Source of the DNA: Candidatus Goldiibacteriota bacterium HGW-Goldbacteria-1
GTDB taxonomy: Bacteria > Oederibacteriota > PGYV01
DNA length: 64,000 bases
Direction: 5' to 3'
NCBI GenBank assembly: GCA_002839855.1
Contig: PGYV01000001.1
Location: 1 to 64,000 of the forward strand
Part shown: positions 34,621-43,188 of the stretch, one piece after another
How the letters are laid out: each line of letters opens with the position of its first letter
Numbering within the stretch: position 1 is the stretch's first letter
Notes under the pieces: generated by a model
The model's input: only the letters and a program-made list of their open reading frames with translations
What the model was told of the DNA's origin: nothing
Databases searched by the model: none
Position numbers and translations under genes: made by a program

Positions 34621-37404
34621 TTATCCCAAATTTTCAACACATCTGGAGCAAAGCCCCGGATATTCGGAATCTTTGCCCACAGCATCAACGTATCTCCAGC
34701 ACCTTTCGCACTTAATACCTTCAGACTTTGAAGCTGTTATTTCCAGTCCAAAATCCCACTCTTTTTCTTCCAGTTTTTCGGCAGGGCTGTATGACACACC
34801 GGAAATAATTATCATCTGTTCCACTTCTTCCTTTGACAGTTTCTTTAAAATCCTGTCAAGTTTGGCGGAAGCGTATTTAATATTTACCACAGCTTCATAC
34901 GGATGGCTTATAAGCTTTTCTTTTCTTTTATCCTCTATTTTTTTCAGGGCTGCATCCCTTAATTTATTAAACGTCTCCCACTCTTCCACTGTCTGCGCGT
35001 CTAAAAGGGGCTCTTTTTCCACCGTCCACTTTTCAAGCTGAATGTGGCTTTCATTTCTTAACTCCTGCGGTATAAACTGCCACACTTCATCAGCTGTAAA
35101 CGCAAGCACCGGCGCAATGGCTTTGGTAAGGTTAATCAGCATTTTATAAATAACGGTCTGGGCTCCCCTGCGCTGTTTGCCGTCACTTTTAAACGTATAC
35201 AGCCTGTCTTTTAAGACATCAAAGTAATACGAAGACAGAAATAACGAGCAGAAATTGGAAAATTCCCTGTAAACCCTGTAGAATTCAAAATTTTCATAAT
35301 AGTTATCCAAAGAGTCCAATAATACCTGCATTTTATGAAGGGCGTATTTGTCAAATGATGACAGTTCTTCATACGGCACCATATCTTCTTTTTTAAAATC
35401 ATTTACCGCGCTTAACATATAGCGGAAAGTGTTTCTTATGCGCCTGTAAGAATCCGTAACCCTTGACATAATTTCATCTGATATCGGCTGGTCTGTTGTG
35501 AAGTCTTCAGAAGCCACCCAAAGCCTTAATAAATCAGCGCCGCCTTTTTTAATAAGGCTAAGCGGGTCAATTACGTTGCCAAGTGATTTATGCATGGCGC
35601 GGCCCTGACCGTCAACAACCCAGCCTGTGCTGATAACCGATTTATACGGTGCCTTGCCCTTAAAGCCGACAGCAGCAAGAAGCGATGACTGAAACCATCC
35701 CCTGTACTGGTCTGACCCTTCAAGATAAAGGTCGGCCGGCCAGGATAAATCATCTCTGGTTTCAAGCACGGAAAAACTTGAAGCACCGGAATCAAACCAC
35801 ACATCAAAAATATCACTTCCCCTATCCACATTATCAGAACCGCACTTGGGGCACTTGCAGTCATCACCTAAAATTTCCTTTGCCGAATGTTTAAACCATC
35901 CGTCGCTGCCTTCTTCTTTTATAAGCGCCCTTACTTTGGCTATGGTTTTTTCAGTCACTATTGATTCGCCGCAGTCTTTGCAGGTAAAAACAAAGATAGG
36001 CACACCCCACGAACGCTGGCGCGATATGCACCAGTCCGGCCTGCCGGAAATCATCTTTGTTATCCTGTCTTCTCCCCATTCATTGAACCACTTTACGTTT
36101 TTAACTTCGTTAAGCGCCTGTGCGCGGAAATTATCTTTTTCCATGGAAATAAACCACTGGTTGGTAGCCCTGTAAATAATGGGGCTTTTGCAGCGCCAGC
36201 AATGCGCGTACGAATGGGTTATCTGTTCCTGCGCAAGCAGTACATTTTTTTCTTTAAGCAGTTCAACTATTTTTTCGTTGGCGGCAAAAACATGCTCGCC
36301 TTTCATCATTTCAAATTCATTTGTGTACCGGCCGCAGGCGTCCACCGGGTTTAGTATCTGAAGGTTATATTTTAATCCCGCCACATAGTCTTCATGGCCG
36401 TGGCCCGGCGCTATATGAACACAGCCCGTACCCGTTTCTAAAGTGACGTAATCCGCGTTAATTACAAGCGAATCCCTGTCCACAAAAGGGTGCTGACAGA
36501 CCGCGCGTTCTAAATCTTTGCCCTTAAACACGGATATTTCTTTAAGTCCTGATATTCCGGTTTTTTCTTCAAACTGTGTTTTTAAACCTTTGGCTAAAAT
36601 ATATTTTTCGCCCGCACCTTCATATACCGCGTAATCAAAATCCGGATGCAATGCTATTGCCACGTTTGCCGGAAGCGTCCACGGTGTGGTAGTCCAGATA
36701 ACCACGTAAGTATCTTTACCCGGTTTTGCTTTTGACTTTGAATCATCTTTGATTTTAAATTTTACAAATACAGACGTGGATTTATGGTCGGCGTATTCCA
36801 CTTCCGCTTCTGCCAGCGCGGTTTCGCATCTGCAGCACCAGTACACAGGTTTTAAGCCCCTGTAGACAAGGCCTTTTTTATACATTTCCCAGAAAATATC
36901 AACCATCTTGGTTTCATATTCTTTATTAAGCGTAAGGTAAGGATTTTCCCAGTCGCCCATTATTCCAAGCCTTTTAAACTGGTCTCCCTGTAATTTCACG
37001 TATTTCATAGCGTATTCGTGGCACAGCCTGCGTATTTCCGGCTTTGTCATTGTCTTTGCCCTGCTGCCAAGATTCTCCGCGACCTTGTGTTCAATAGGCA
37101 TTCCGTGGCAGTCCCATCCCGGCACGTACGGAGAGTAATAACCCTTAAACGAACGGTAACGGACAACAATATCCTTTAAAACCTTGTTTAAAGTATGCCC
37201 CATATGAATATTGCCGTTGGCATAGGGCGGCCCGTCGTGAAGTATGTATGAAGGGGCGTTTTCTTTCTTTCGTTTTTCAAGCAGGTTTTCATAAACTTTA
37301 TCATCTTCCCACTTCTTATAAAACTCCGGCTCCCTCTGATTTAGGTTTCCCTTCATCGGAAAGTCCGTCTTTGGCATGTGTATGGCAGTATCTTTTTTTT
37401 CCAT
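34621..37404 (-). CDS. ileS: Isoleucyl-tRNA synthetase
   Basis: The 927-residue class I synthetase charges tRNA-Ile and edits valine. The HIGH motif is PYANGNIHMGHT (about 60-71), the editing domain (about 200-390) contains the WTTTPWTLPANVAI threonine-rich site, and the KMSKS loop reads AMHKSLGN (GQGRAMHKSLGN), so its first and third residues differ from the canonical motif. The C-terminus has a four-Cys zinc finger (CERCWRY with CSRCVENLG), and CKDC/CPKC pairs occur in the middle. The length fits bacterial IleRS. No T-box leader is apparent in the 165 bases upstream. Confidence 0.96.
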   Translation of the reverse strand: MEKKDTAIHMPKTDFPMKGNLNQREPEFYKKWEDDKVYENLLEKRKKENAPSYILHDGPPYANGNIHMGHTLNKVLKDIVVRYRSFKGYYSPYVPGWDCHGMPIEHKVAENLGSRAKTMTKPEIRRLCHEYAMKYVKLQGDQFKRLGIMGDWENPYLTLNKEYETKMVDIFWEMYKKGLVYRGLKPVYWCCRCETALAEAEVEYADHKSTSVFVKFKIKDDSKSKAKPGKDTYVVIWTTTPWTLPANVAIALHPDFDYAVYEGAGEKYILAKGLKTQFEEKTGISGLKEISVFKGKDLERAVCQHPFVDRDSLVINADYVTLETGTGCVHIAPGHGHEDYVAGLKYNLQILNPVDACGRYTNEFEMMKGEHVFAANEKIVELLKEKNVLLAQEQITHSYAHCWRCKSPIIYRATNQWFISMEKDNFRAQALNEVKNVKWFNEWGEDRITKMISGRPDWCISRQRSWGVPIFVFTCKDCGESIVTEKTIAKVRALIKEEGSDGWFKHSAKEILGDDCKCPKCGSDNVDRGSDIFDVWFDSGASSFSVLETRDDLSWPADLYLEGSDQYRGWFQSSLLAAVGFKGKAPYKSVISTGWVVDGQGRAMHKSLGNVIDPLSLIKKGGADLLRLWVASEDFTTDQPISDEIMSRVTDSYRRIRNTFRYMLSAVNDFKKEDMVPYEELSSFDKYALHKMQVLLDSLDNYYENFEFYRVYREFSNFCSLFLSSYYFDVLKDRLYTFKSDGKQRRGAQTVIYKMLINLTKAIAPVLAFTADEVWQFIPQELRNESHIQLEKWTVEKEPLLDAQTVEEWETFNKLRDAALKKIEDKRKEKLISHPYEAVVNIKYASAKLDRILKKLSKEEVEQMIIISGVSYSPAEKLEEKEWDFGLEITASKSEGIKCERCWRYVDAVGKDSEYPGLCSRCVENLG

Positions 37405-37534
37405 CAGTGTATACGCTCCTGAAATATCAAAATCTCCGTTTTATACGGGAATATACATTTTTATCATAAAACCGCGGCATATACAAGGAGTTTTGCCCCC
37501 ATATGCACAAAACCATTTTAACCCGGCCAAAATC

Positions 37535-37563
37535 TTGATAAAAAACCATAGCAGTGGTAATAT
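37535..37563 (+). promoter_or_regulatory. Promoter giving a probably leaderless rsgA mRNA
   Basis: TTGATA (37535-37540) and TAATAT (37558-37563) are spaced by 17 bases. The expected transcription start is 37570, exactly the A of the rsgA ATG, and no purine-rich ribosome site exists between them. Confidence 0.65.
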
Positions 37564-37569
37564 TTATCC

Positions 37570-38652
37570 ATGACACTTGAACAACTGGGTTGGAACAGCA
37601 GGTTTGAAGAGGACTTTGAACCTTTCAGAAAAGACGGGCTTAATCCCGCGCGCGTAATAGCGGAGCACAGGGAAAGGTATATATTACACACCGGTGAAGC
37701 CGAAATAGCCGGTGAAGTATCGGGTAAATTTATGTTTACCGCGCAGACGCCTTCGGAATACCCAAAAACAGGCGACTGGGTCGCAGCATCCGTTTTTCCG
37801 GAGGAAAGTAAAGCCATAATACACAGCCTTGTGCCGCGTCACACTTATTTTTCCAGAAAAGCCGCAGGCGCAAAAACAGTTGAACAGGTTATGGCGGCAA
37901 ACATTGACAATATCTTTATTGTCCAGGGGCTTGATAATAATTATAACCCCATGCGCCTGTTAAGATACGCGGCTTCAATTGAAGGTACGGGAATATCGCC
38001 CGTTGTTGTCCTTAACAAATCCGACCTTAATCCCGACGCCGTGCAGATACTTGAAAAAACAAAAGAACTTCTGCGCGCCATCCCTGTTATTGGAATAAGC
38101 ACGATAACAGGTAATCACATTGACGAACTTAAAAGTTTCATGCGCGACGGCATGACATCCGTCTTTGTAGGGTCATCAGGCGCGGGTAAATCAACCATAA
38201 TAAACAGCCTTGCCGGAAAGCAGGTCGCAGAGACGCACGAAGTCCGCGAGGACGATTCCAGGGGAAGGCACACAACTGTTGCCCGTCAGCTTTATTTTAT
38301 AGATAACTGCGGAATGGTAATTGACACCCCGGGCATAAGGGAGCTGCAGCTTTGGGATGATGACGGAAAATCCGCGCCCGAATTTGATATTGTCCTTAAA
38401 TATGCGCAGAACTGCAGGTTTAAAGACTGCCTTCACGAAAACGAACCGGGCTGCGCCGTTAAAGAGGCCGCGGATAAAGGATTAATACCGCCGGAAATAT
38501 TGAAAAGTTATTTTAAGTTAAAAAAAGAGATGGAATATACACGGTCAAAAATTGATGAAGCCGCGGCGCTGGAAAGAAAACAAAAAGAAAAGAAATTCGG
38601 GAAATACGTCAAAAATGTTCTTAAAGATATAAAGGAAGTAAAAGGCAGATAA
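37570..38652 (+). CDS. rsgA: Small ribosomal subunit biogenesis GTPase RsgA
   Basis: The 360-residue protein has an N-terminal OB domain (about 35-105), a circularly permuted GTPase domain with the G-motifs in the order G4 (VLNKSDL), G1 (GSSGAGKST near 205) and G3 (DTPGIREL), and a C-terminal zinc finger with CRFKDCLHENEPGC. RsgA checks late 30S maturation. The N-terminal LEQLGWN is typical of the family, so the ATG at 37570 is the real start despite lacking an upstream ribosome site. It is a single plus-strand gene ended by the hairpin at 38655-38682. Confidence 0.95.
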   Translation: MTLEQLGWNSRFEEDFEPFRKDGLNPARVIAEHRERYILHTGEAEIAGEVSGKFMFTAQTPSEYPKTGDWVAASVFPEESKAIIHSLVPRHTYFSRKAAGAKTVEQVMAANIDNIFIVQGLDNNYNPMRLLRYAASIEGTGISPVVVLNKSDLNPDAVQILEKTKELLRAIPVIGISTITGNHIDELKSFMRDGMTSVFVGSSGAGKSTIINSLAGKQVAETHEVREDDSRGRHTTVARQLYFIDNCGMVIDTPGIRELQLWDDDGKSAPEFDIVLKYAQNCRFKDCLHENEPGCAVKEAADKGLIPPEILKSYFKLKKEMEYTRSKIDEAAALERKQKEKKFGKYVKNVLKDIKEVKGR

Positions 38653-38654
38653 AA

Positions 38655-38682
38655 AAAGGCCGGAGCAAACGCTCCGGCCTTT
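38655..38682. terminator. Bidirectional rho-independent terminator
   Basis: A perfect 12-bp stem AAAGGCCGGAGC / GCTCCGGCCTTT with an AAAC loop lies between the convergent genes rsgA and the 38700-39314 gene. Confidence 0.9.
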
Positions 38683-38699
38683 AAATCTATTTTAACTTT

Positions 38700-39314
38700 T
38701 TATTCTTTTGGTTCAGGAAGGGGTTTTCCCGCCACAAGCTTTATCTCCCCTTTAAGCCTTTTCAAATTAAACTTAAGGTCCTTGTCATTCTTTTTTACTT
38801 TCCTCTTTAATTCCAGCACAGCGTCCTTGTTGTCTTTCTGATATTTAAGCGCGTCTATTAACTTATCAATATTGTCTTTTTTGGATTTAATTATTTCTTT
38901 CACCTTTTTAAAGATAACCACATCTTCGCCGGCAGTGGTCTTGTAAACTTCAAGCCACAACAGCATTTCATCCATCATTTCCTGCGCTTCATATATCTCT
39001 TCTTTGGGCTCAAAATAAAGCACCTCTTTCGAAGTTACTTCTTCGCTGCCGCTTTCGCTTTCTTTAACCCCGCGCCCTGCAAGTTCGCTTGTACGCTCGT
39101 TGTTGTAGCTGGAACTTACAATTTCCTGCCTTATAGCTTTTACGCCGTCTTCCACCAGCACGGAAACATCCTCTGATGCCGTTACCACCCTCTGGTCAAA
39201 GCCGTTCTCTTCCGTGTTTTCCGGTATGTAGGCATAAACCGCCGCCGCAGTAAGAACCGCAAGCACCGCCGTTACCGCTGTTTTTAGTCTCATTTTTCTG
39301 TTCCTCCTTTTCAT
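38700..39314 (-). CDS. Secreted or membrane-anchored Lys/Glu-rich helical protein, unknown function
   Basis: The 204-residue product has a basic start and one hydrophobic segment (about 9-28, ending AVYAY), which is either a signal peptide or an anchor. The rest is strongly charged and helical, with long Lys-rich stretches (KEIIKSKKDNIDKLIDALK) suggesting coiled coil. No known domain is seen. It is the last gene of the barrel-LpoB-COG3014 operon and ends at a shared terminator, which suggests a role in envelope or peptidoglycan upkeep. Confidence 0.55.
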   Translation of the reverse strand: MKRRNRKMRLKTAVTAVLAVLTAAAVYAYIPENTEENGFDQRVVTASEDVSVLVEDGVKAIRQEIVSSSYNNERTSELAGRGVKESESGSEEVTSKEVLYFEPKEEIYEAQEMMDEMLLWLEVYKTTAGEDVVIFKKVKEIIKSKKDNIDKLIDALKYQKDNKDAVLELKRKVKKNDKDLKFNLKRLKGEIKLVAGKPLPEPKE

Positions 39315-39361
39315 TTTTTACTTCTGTCTATTTGACGGAAGCAACCCATCTTTTGTTTACT

Positions 39362-40648
39362 TCAGTTAAAAGCATATATCGGAATTATTTTCTTTCCGCC
39401 GGCTTTCAGTTTAAGGTCATACGACTGTTCCCTCTTCCCGGATACCGTGTCAAGTTCCACCTTCACGGTCTTTTTTCCGGGTTCATAATACTTTCTTATC
39501 ATAATAAACCTTGAAGGCAGCGTCCTCCAGCTTCTGGTATCCGCCTGTTCCGACGCGTAAGTGTATATGTTCATAAGCAGGCTCATTGTGCTGTTTTTAC
39601 CGTTATTAGACAGCGCCTGCGACGCAAAATATTTGGCAGCCGCCCTTGCCACCGCTTTCGCGTATATTAGGCCGTTTTTGTGCTCCAGATTTTTCATGGC
39701 TATTGCAGATACGTTTTCCGCGTCAAAACCCGAATTAGTTCCATCCACCGACACTGAATTTACCACGCTTCCCCTTGGCACAAACGAAGGAAAAGCAACT
39801 TTAATCACATACGGTTTTCCGTTTTTATCTTTTGTCGCCGCGTTAACCTGCTTGCTTACCTTATACGGCGCCATTCCGTCATACACCACAAATATCACTT
39901 CCGCTTTTGACCTGGCTTCCGCGTGCTTTGTATATGCCTGGATACCGAATTCTTTTTTATATCTTTCCACATCATCATAAAACCTTACAGCTTCCGCAGT
40001 CCTTAAAATATCCTGCTTTACCCTGCCCGGTATTTCCGTATTATAAAGTGAAGCGTAATTCATATAGCCCTCAAGGCTTTTTTTATAATCAATATACGCG
40101 TCATTATAATCGCCTTTTAATTCAAACGCTATGGCTGACAGGTATCTTGCAAACGCATCCTGTTTATATATTGATTTGCCCTCATAGCGGTCATTTATAA
40201 GATTAAGCCTGTTGTTTACTTTTCTTGCCTCTACCTGCGCACCGGACGCGTCACCGGCGTATAAAAAATTAAGGCACTTTAAAACATTTATCATTACCTG
40301 TTCAAAATCCTCGCCTTCGTATGGAAGGCTCATATCATTTGTAAGAAAAGAACCTATATGCTGCGTGGCGCTTTTGGTATAAAGCGATTCCACCTTAAGT
40401 TCAGCCTCTTCAAGGTATTTGGTGCTTTGTTTATATTCCCCCATCATCTGCAGTATGGAGCCTTTGTCAAAATAATAAAGCAGTTCGTGTTCGCCCTTAT
40501 AATTGTTTTTTGACTCTTCAATTATTTTGTCGGCTTGTGCAAACTGCCCCGCGCCCATATGTACGTCCACTTTTTTGTAAAAATTCATCGCGGCACAGCC
40601 GCCCATAAAAAGGGCGGTAAGTGCCGCGATGACTATTAAACGTTTCAT
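39362..40648 (-). CDS. COG3014-like lipoprotein with TPR-type repeats
   Basis: The 428-residue product has a lipoprotein signal (ALFMGGC, Cys at 18) and a helical N-terminal half with TPR-like pairs (AQADKIIEESKNNYKGEHEL, QSTKYLEEAELKVESLYTKS). It continues with NRLNLINDRYEGKSIYKQDAF and a C-terminal beta-rich part from about 230. This layout matches the COG3014 family, whose members often lie beside LpoB-like genes. Function is not established; it is likely held in the outer membrane facing the periplasm. It follows lpoB by six bases. Confidence 0.75.
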   Translation of the reverse strand: MKRLIVIAALTALFMGGCAAMNFYKKVDVHMGAGQFAQADKIIEESKNNYKGEHELLYYFDKGSILQMMGEYKQSTKYLEEAELKVESLYTKSATQHIGSFLTNDMSLPYEGEDFEQVMINVLKCLNFLYAGDASGAQVEARKVNNRLNLINDRYEGKSIYKQDAFARYLSAIAFELKGDYNDAYIDYKKSLEGYMNYASLYNTEIPGRVKQDILRTAEAVRFYDDVERYKKEFGIQAYTKHAEARSKAEVIFVVYDGMAPYKVSKQVNAATKDKNGKPYVIKVAFPSFVPRGSVVNSVSVDGTNSGFDAENVSAIAMKNLEHKNGLIYAKAVARAAAKYFASQALSNNGKNSTMSLLMNIYTYASEQADTRSWRTLPSRFIMIRKYYEPGKKTVKVELDTVSGKREQSYDLKLKAGGKKIIPIYAFN

Positions 40649-40654
40649 GTTAAA

Positions 40655-41257
40655 TTAGAATCCTATTCCCGGCTTGTCTATTACTTTCTTTATCTTTTTC
40701 TGCCCTACCCACGCCTTTTCATTGCTTTCCGTGTCAAAAAGTTCAAGGTCTATCTGATAGAAAATGACCTTTTTGCCGGCAGCTGCGTCAGAGATGGATG
40801 TAATTACGCCTTTAAGCATATAGTCCGCGGCAGATTCTTTCTTGAACTTCTTTGCCGTGGTTTCTGATGAATATTCCTGCATGTCCGCGCGTTCGTCCCT
40901 TATTTCTTCCCTTTCCGATTTGCTGGCCACAAAACGCACATCGCCGGAATTGGTAAGTTCCCTTTCAATATCTTTTCTGAATGTTTCCACTTCAATATGC
41001 TCGTCCGTTTTGTTCCTGATGTCGCCCACTATTACCCTTGGTTCTTTTCCTGTTTCTTTTAAGAACCTTCTAAGCCACGGCCTTTCAAGCATCTCTTTTA
41101 CCATCTGTTCGGATACAAGCTGGGAATCAGTGTCATTCCACCTTCCGGACAAGTCCATAACAGTGTCTGTTTCCACCCTTTTAACGGATGTTCCCGCGCA
41201 TGAAATTGCCACCATGGCGACTGCAAGTACCGCAAAAATCATTGCCAACTTCTTCAT
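40655..41257 (-). CDS. lpoB: LpoB-like penicillin-binding protein activator lipoprotein
   Basis: The 200-residue lipoprotein has a signal ending VAISC (Cys at 20) and the LpoB-type core: DLSGRWNDTDSQLVSEQM near residue 33, VIVGDIRNKTDEHIEVETF near 75 and YMLKGVITSISDAAAGKKV near 148. In E. coli LpoB reaches through peptidoglycan to switch on PBP1B; in other phyla the target is unknown. GGAGG lies before the ATG. The short N-terminal linker suggests a thinner periplasm or a different partner than in E. coli. It is encoded with a barrel protein upstream and a COG3014 lipoprotein downstream. Confidence 0.85.
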   Translation of the reverse strand: MKKLAMIFAVLAVAMVAISCAGTSVKRVETDTVMDLSGRWNDTDSQLVSEQMVKEMLERPWLRRFLKETGKEPRVIVGDIRNKTDEHIEVETFRKDIERELTNSGDVRFVASKSEREEIRDERADMQEYSSETTAKKFKKESAADYMLKGVITSISDAAAGKKVIFYQIDLELFDTESNEKAWVGQKKIKKVIDKPGIGF

Positions 41258-41287
41258 AATACCTTCCTCCTTTATAAAATGTTTTAA

Positions 41288-41863
41288 TTAAAATCTGATG
41301 TGTATTCCGCCCTGAAGACCAAGGTTGTCTATTTTGTTTGTTTCGCCCCACGCTGTCTTAAACGGGTCTGCCATGTCGGAAAAACTTCTCATGTAAACCA
41401 TTCCAAGGTTTATTCCAAGAGCGTTTTCCAAAGCCACGTCAACACCCGCGTCAAAATGGCCCGCCATAACAGTTTTGTCAAGCGCGCCGACATAGGTCAT
41501 ACCGGCCGCGATGTAAGGGGTGACAGTGGTAGGCATAAAAAACCATTTTACCGATAAGTCTGCCGTGATTCCCGGGAAAAACGCACCGGCGCCAAGCGCT
41601 ATCTGGAAATTAGGGTTAATGTTGTAACCATAAGCCACACCCGCGATTAAAGGCATTCCGCCGACAATTGCAAGGTCATTCGGCCTCATATCCCTTGGGT
41701 AATAAGTCCTTTCTGTGTCCTGATTTGTGGCCATTAATTTTTCCACCTTGTCAGTTACAGAACCCTTAAATCCGCCTTCCGCATTTTCAGTCACACCCGC
41801 AAATACCGCTGCCGCAAAAACCGAGAAAACCGCTAAAAACAATACACTTTTTACTCTTTTCAT
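41288..41863 (-). CDS. Small outer-membrane beta-barrel protein
   Basis: The 191-residue product has a signal peptide (MKRVKSVLFLAVFSVFAAAVFA) and a Gly/aromatic-rich barrel sequence with PLIAGVAYGYNINPNFQIAL, TPYIAAGMTYVGAL and a final Phe (HIRF), the usual last residue of barrel proteins. The start at 41863 follows GGAGGG and begins the signal peptide; an in-frame ATG at 41905 adds a Lys/Glu-rich stretch that would spoil it. It is first in the operon with lpoB. Function unknown; an OmpW-like or structural role is possible. Confidence 0.7.
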   Translation of the reverse strand: MKRVKSVLFLAVFSVFAAAVFAGVTENAEGGFKGSVTDKVEKLMATNQDTERTYYPRDMRPNDLAIVGGMPLIAGVAYGYNINPNFQIALGAGAFFPGITADLSVKWFFMPTTVTPYIAAGMTYVGALDKTVMAGHFDAGVDVALENALGINLGMVYMRSFSDMADPFKTAWGETNKIDNLGLQGGIHIRF

Positions 41864-42060
41864 TTCCTTGCCCTCCTTTTTTTGATTGGAATTTAAATAT
41901 ATCATAAAATATTGTAAAAGTGAACAATCTAATACTGCCGGTTTTATCCTGTTACTTTACGCTTTGTATGAATATATGACGACAAAAGCCGTATTTTGGT
42001 TTACACGTAATAATAAAAAAATTTATCTATTACAGCCTGAATGCCGGCGCGCTATCCCTG

Positions 42061-43185
42061 TTATGAAAGATACAATTTATCGTGCTGTTTAACCATTAAA
42101 TCCGCGTCAAACTGAGAAAGATACTCTGCCGACTGCGGATTATACCTGCTTTTTTTGGACATTTCTTCTATTATATAAGCTGCGGCAGAATCATAATCCG
42201 AAGGTTTAAACAGATAACCCGCGCCTAACCCTTTTATAATCTCTCTATTGCCATAAACATCAGAGGCCACGCAGATTTTACCGGCAGCCGCGGCCTGTGC
42301 AAGCGTACACGGAAGCCCTTCCCACAGTGAGGTTAAAAGGAATAAATTACACGCCGCCATAAATTCTTCGGGTTTTTCCACCCATCCCGACAATTCCACA
42401 TTATTGCTTAACCCATAACGCGATATCAGTTCTTCGGCTTTTTTTCTAAGCGGGCCGTCACCCGCGAATTTAAAAAGCACTTTTGGTTTTTTTTCAATTA
42501 CCCTTTTTGCTATTTCAATAAACGCAAGCGGGTTCTTCTGTTTTTTTAAATTGCCTATCATGCCAACCACATACTGCCCGGGTTTTATACCGTATTTCTT
42601 TTTTGCCGCTTTTGCATCAGACGCGGCTTTTTTAAATTTTTTTAATTCCACACCGGCCCTTATTACCGTATATTTGCCCCCCCTGCCGACACCCATCTTT
42701 ATGCCGTAATCCGCCACATCTTCCCCGACCGCTATTAAATCATCTGTTATTGATGCCATGGATATTTCCAGAAATCTGTATATGGCGTGCATTAAAAAAT
42801 TCTGATGTTCATGAAAAGAAAAACCGTGAACTGTATGGACTATTTTTTTAACACCGGCAAGCCACGCTGCTTTTCTTCCCAGAATCCCTGCCTTGGAAGA
42901 ATGAGTGTGAACAATGTCTATTTTATTATCCCTGAAATATTTTTTTAATTTGAATAACGCCTTCGCGTCGTCAACAGGGCTTATGGGATGTTTTATCTCT
43001 TTAAACAGTTTAAATATCACAGCGGATTTTTTGGATAAAACCTCTTTATCCAGATACCCGCCTTCACCCGCTAATAAGTGGACGTTAAATCTCTTTTTAT
43101 CCAGATGGTCCGCAAGATAAAGCGCCACTTTCTGCGCCCCGCCCAAATCAAGCCTTGTGATTACTATTGCTATATTTTTTTTCAT
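42061..43185 (-). CDS. Family 4 glycosyltransferase
   Basis: The 374-residue GT-B enzyme has the GT4 N-terminus (RLDLGGAQKVALYLADHL), THSSKAGILGRKAAWLAG around residue 95 and the donor-site region PSLWEGLP-like LTSLWEGLPCTLAQAAAAG near 300, with the EX7E-type Glu. It adds a sugar from a nucleotide donor onto a lipid-linked glycan in the cytoplasm. It is the last gene of the nine-gene glycan operon and follows the FAD oxidoreductase by three bases. Sugar and linkage unknown. Confidence 0.9.
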   Translation of the reverse strand: MKKNIAIVITRLDLGGAQKVALYLADHLDKKRFNVHLLAGEGGYLDKEVLSKKSAVIFKLFKEIKHPISPVDDAKALFKLKKYFRDNKIDIVHTHSSKAGILGRKAAWLAGVKKIVHTVHGFSFHEHQNFLMHAIYRFLEISMASITDDLIAVGEDVADYGIKMGVGRGGKYTVIRAGVELKKFKKAASDAKAAKKKYGIKPGQYVVGMIGNLKKQKNPLAFIEIAKRVIEKKPKVLFKFAGDGPLRKKAEELISRYGLSNNVELSGWVEKPEEFMAACNLFLLTSLWEGLPCTLAQAAAAGKICVASDVYGNREIIKGLGAGYLFKPSDYDSAAAYIIEEMSKKSRYNPQSAEYLSQFDADLMVKQHDKLYLS

Positions 43186-43188
43186 AAA

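Noticed and set aside
37405-37569. Possible T-box leader upstream of ileS
   Set aside because: No T-box consensus sequence or terminator/antiterminator pair could be recognised in these 165 bases.
41886-42092. 68-codon plus-strand frame between the barrel gene and the GT4 gene
   Set aside because: It has no ribosome site, overlaps the glycan operon end and encodes no recognisable motif.
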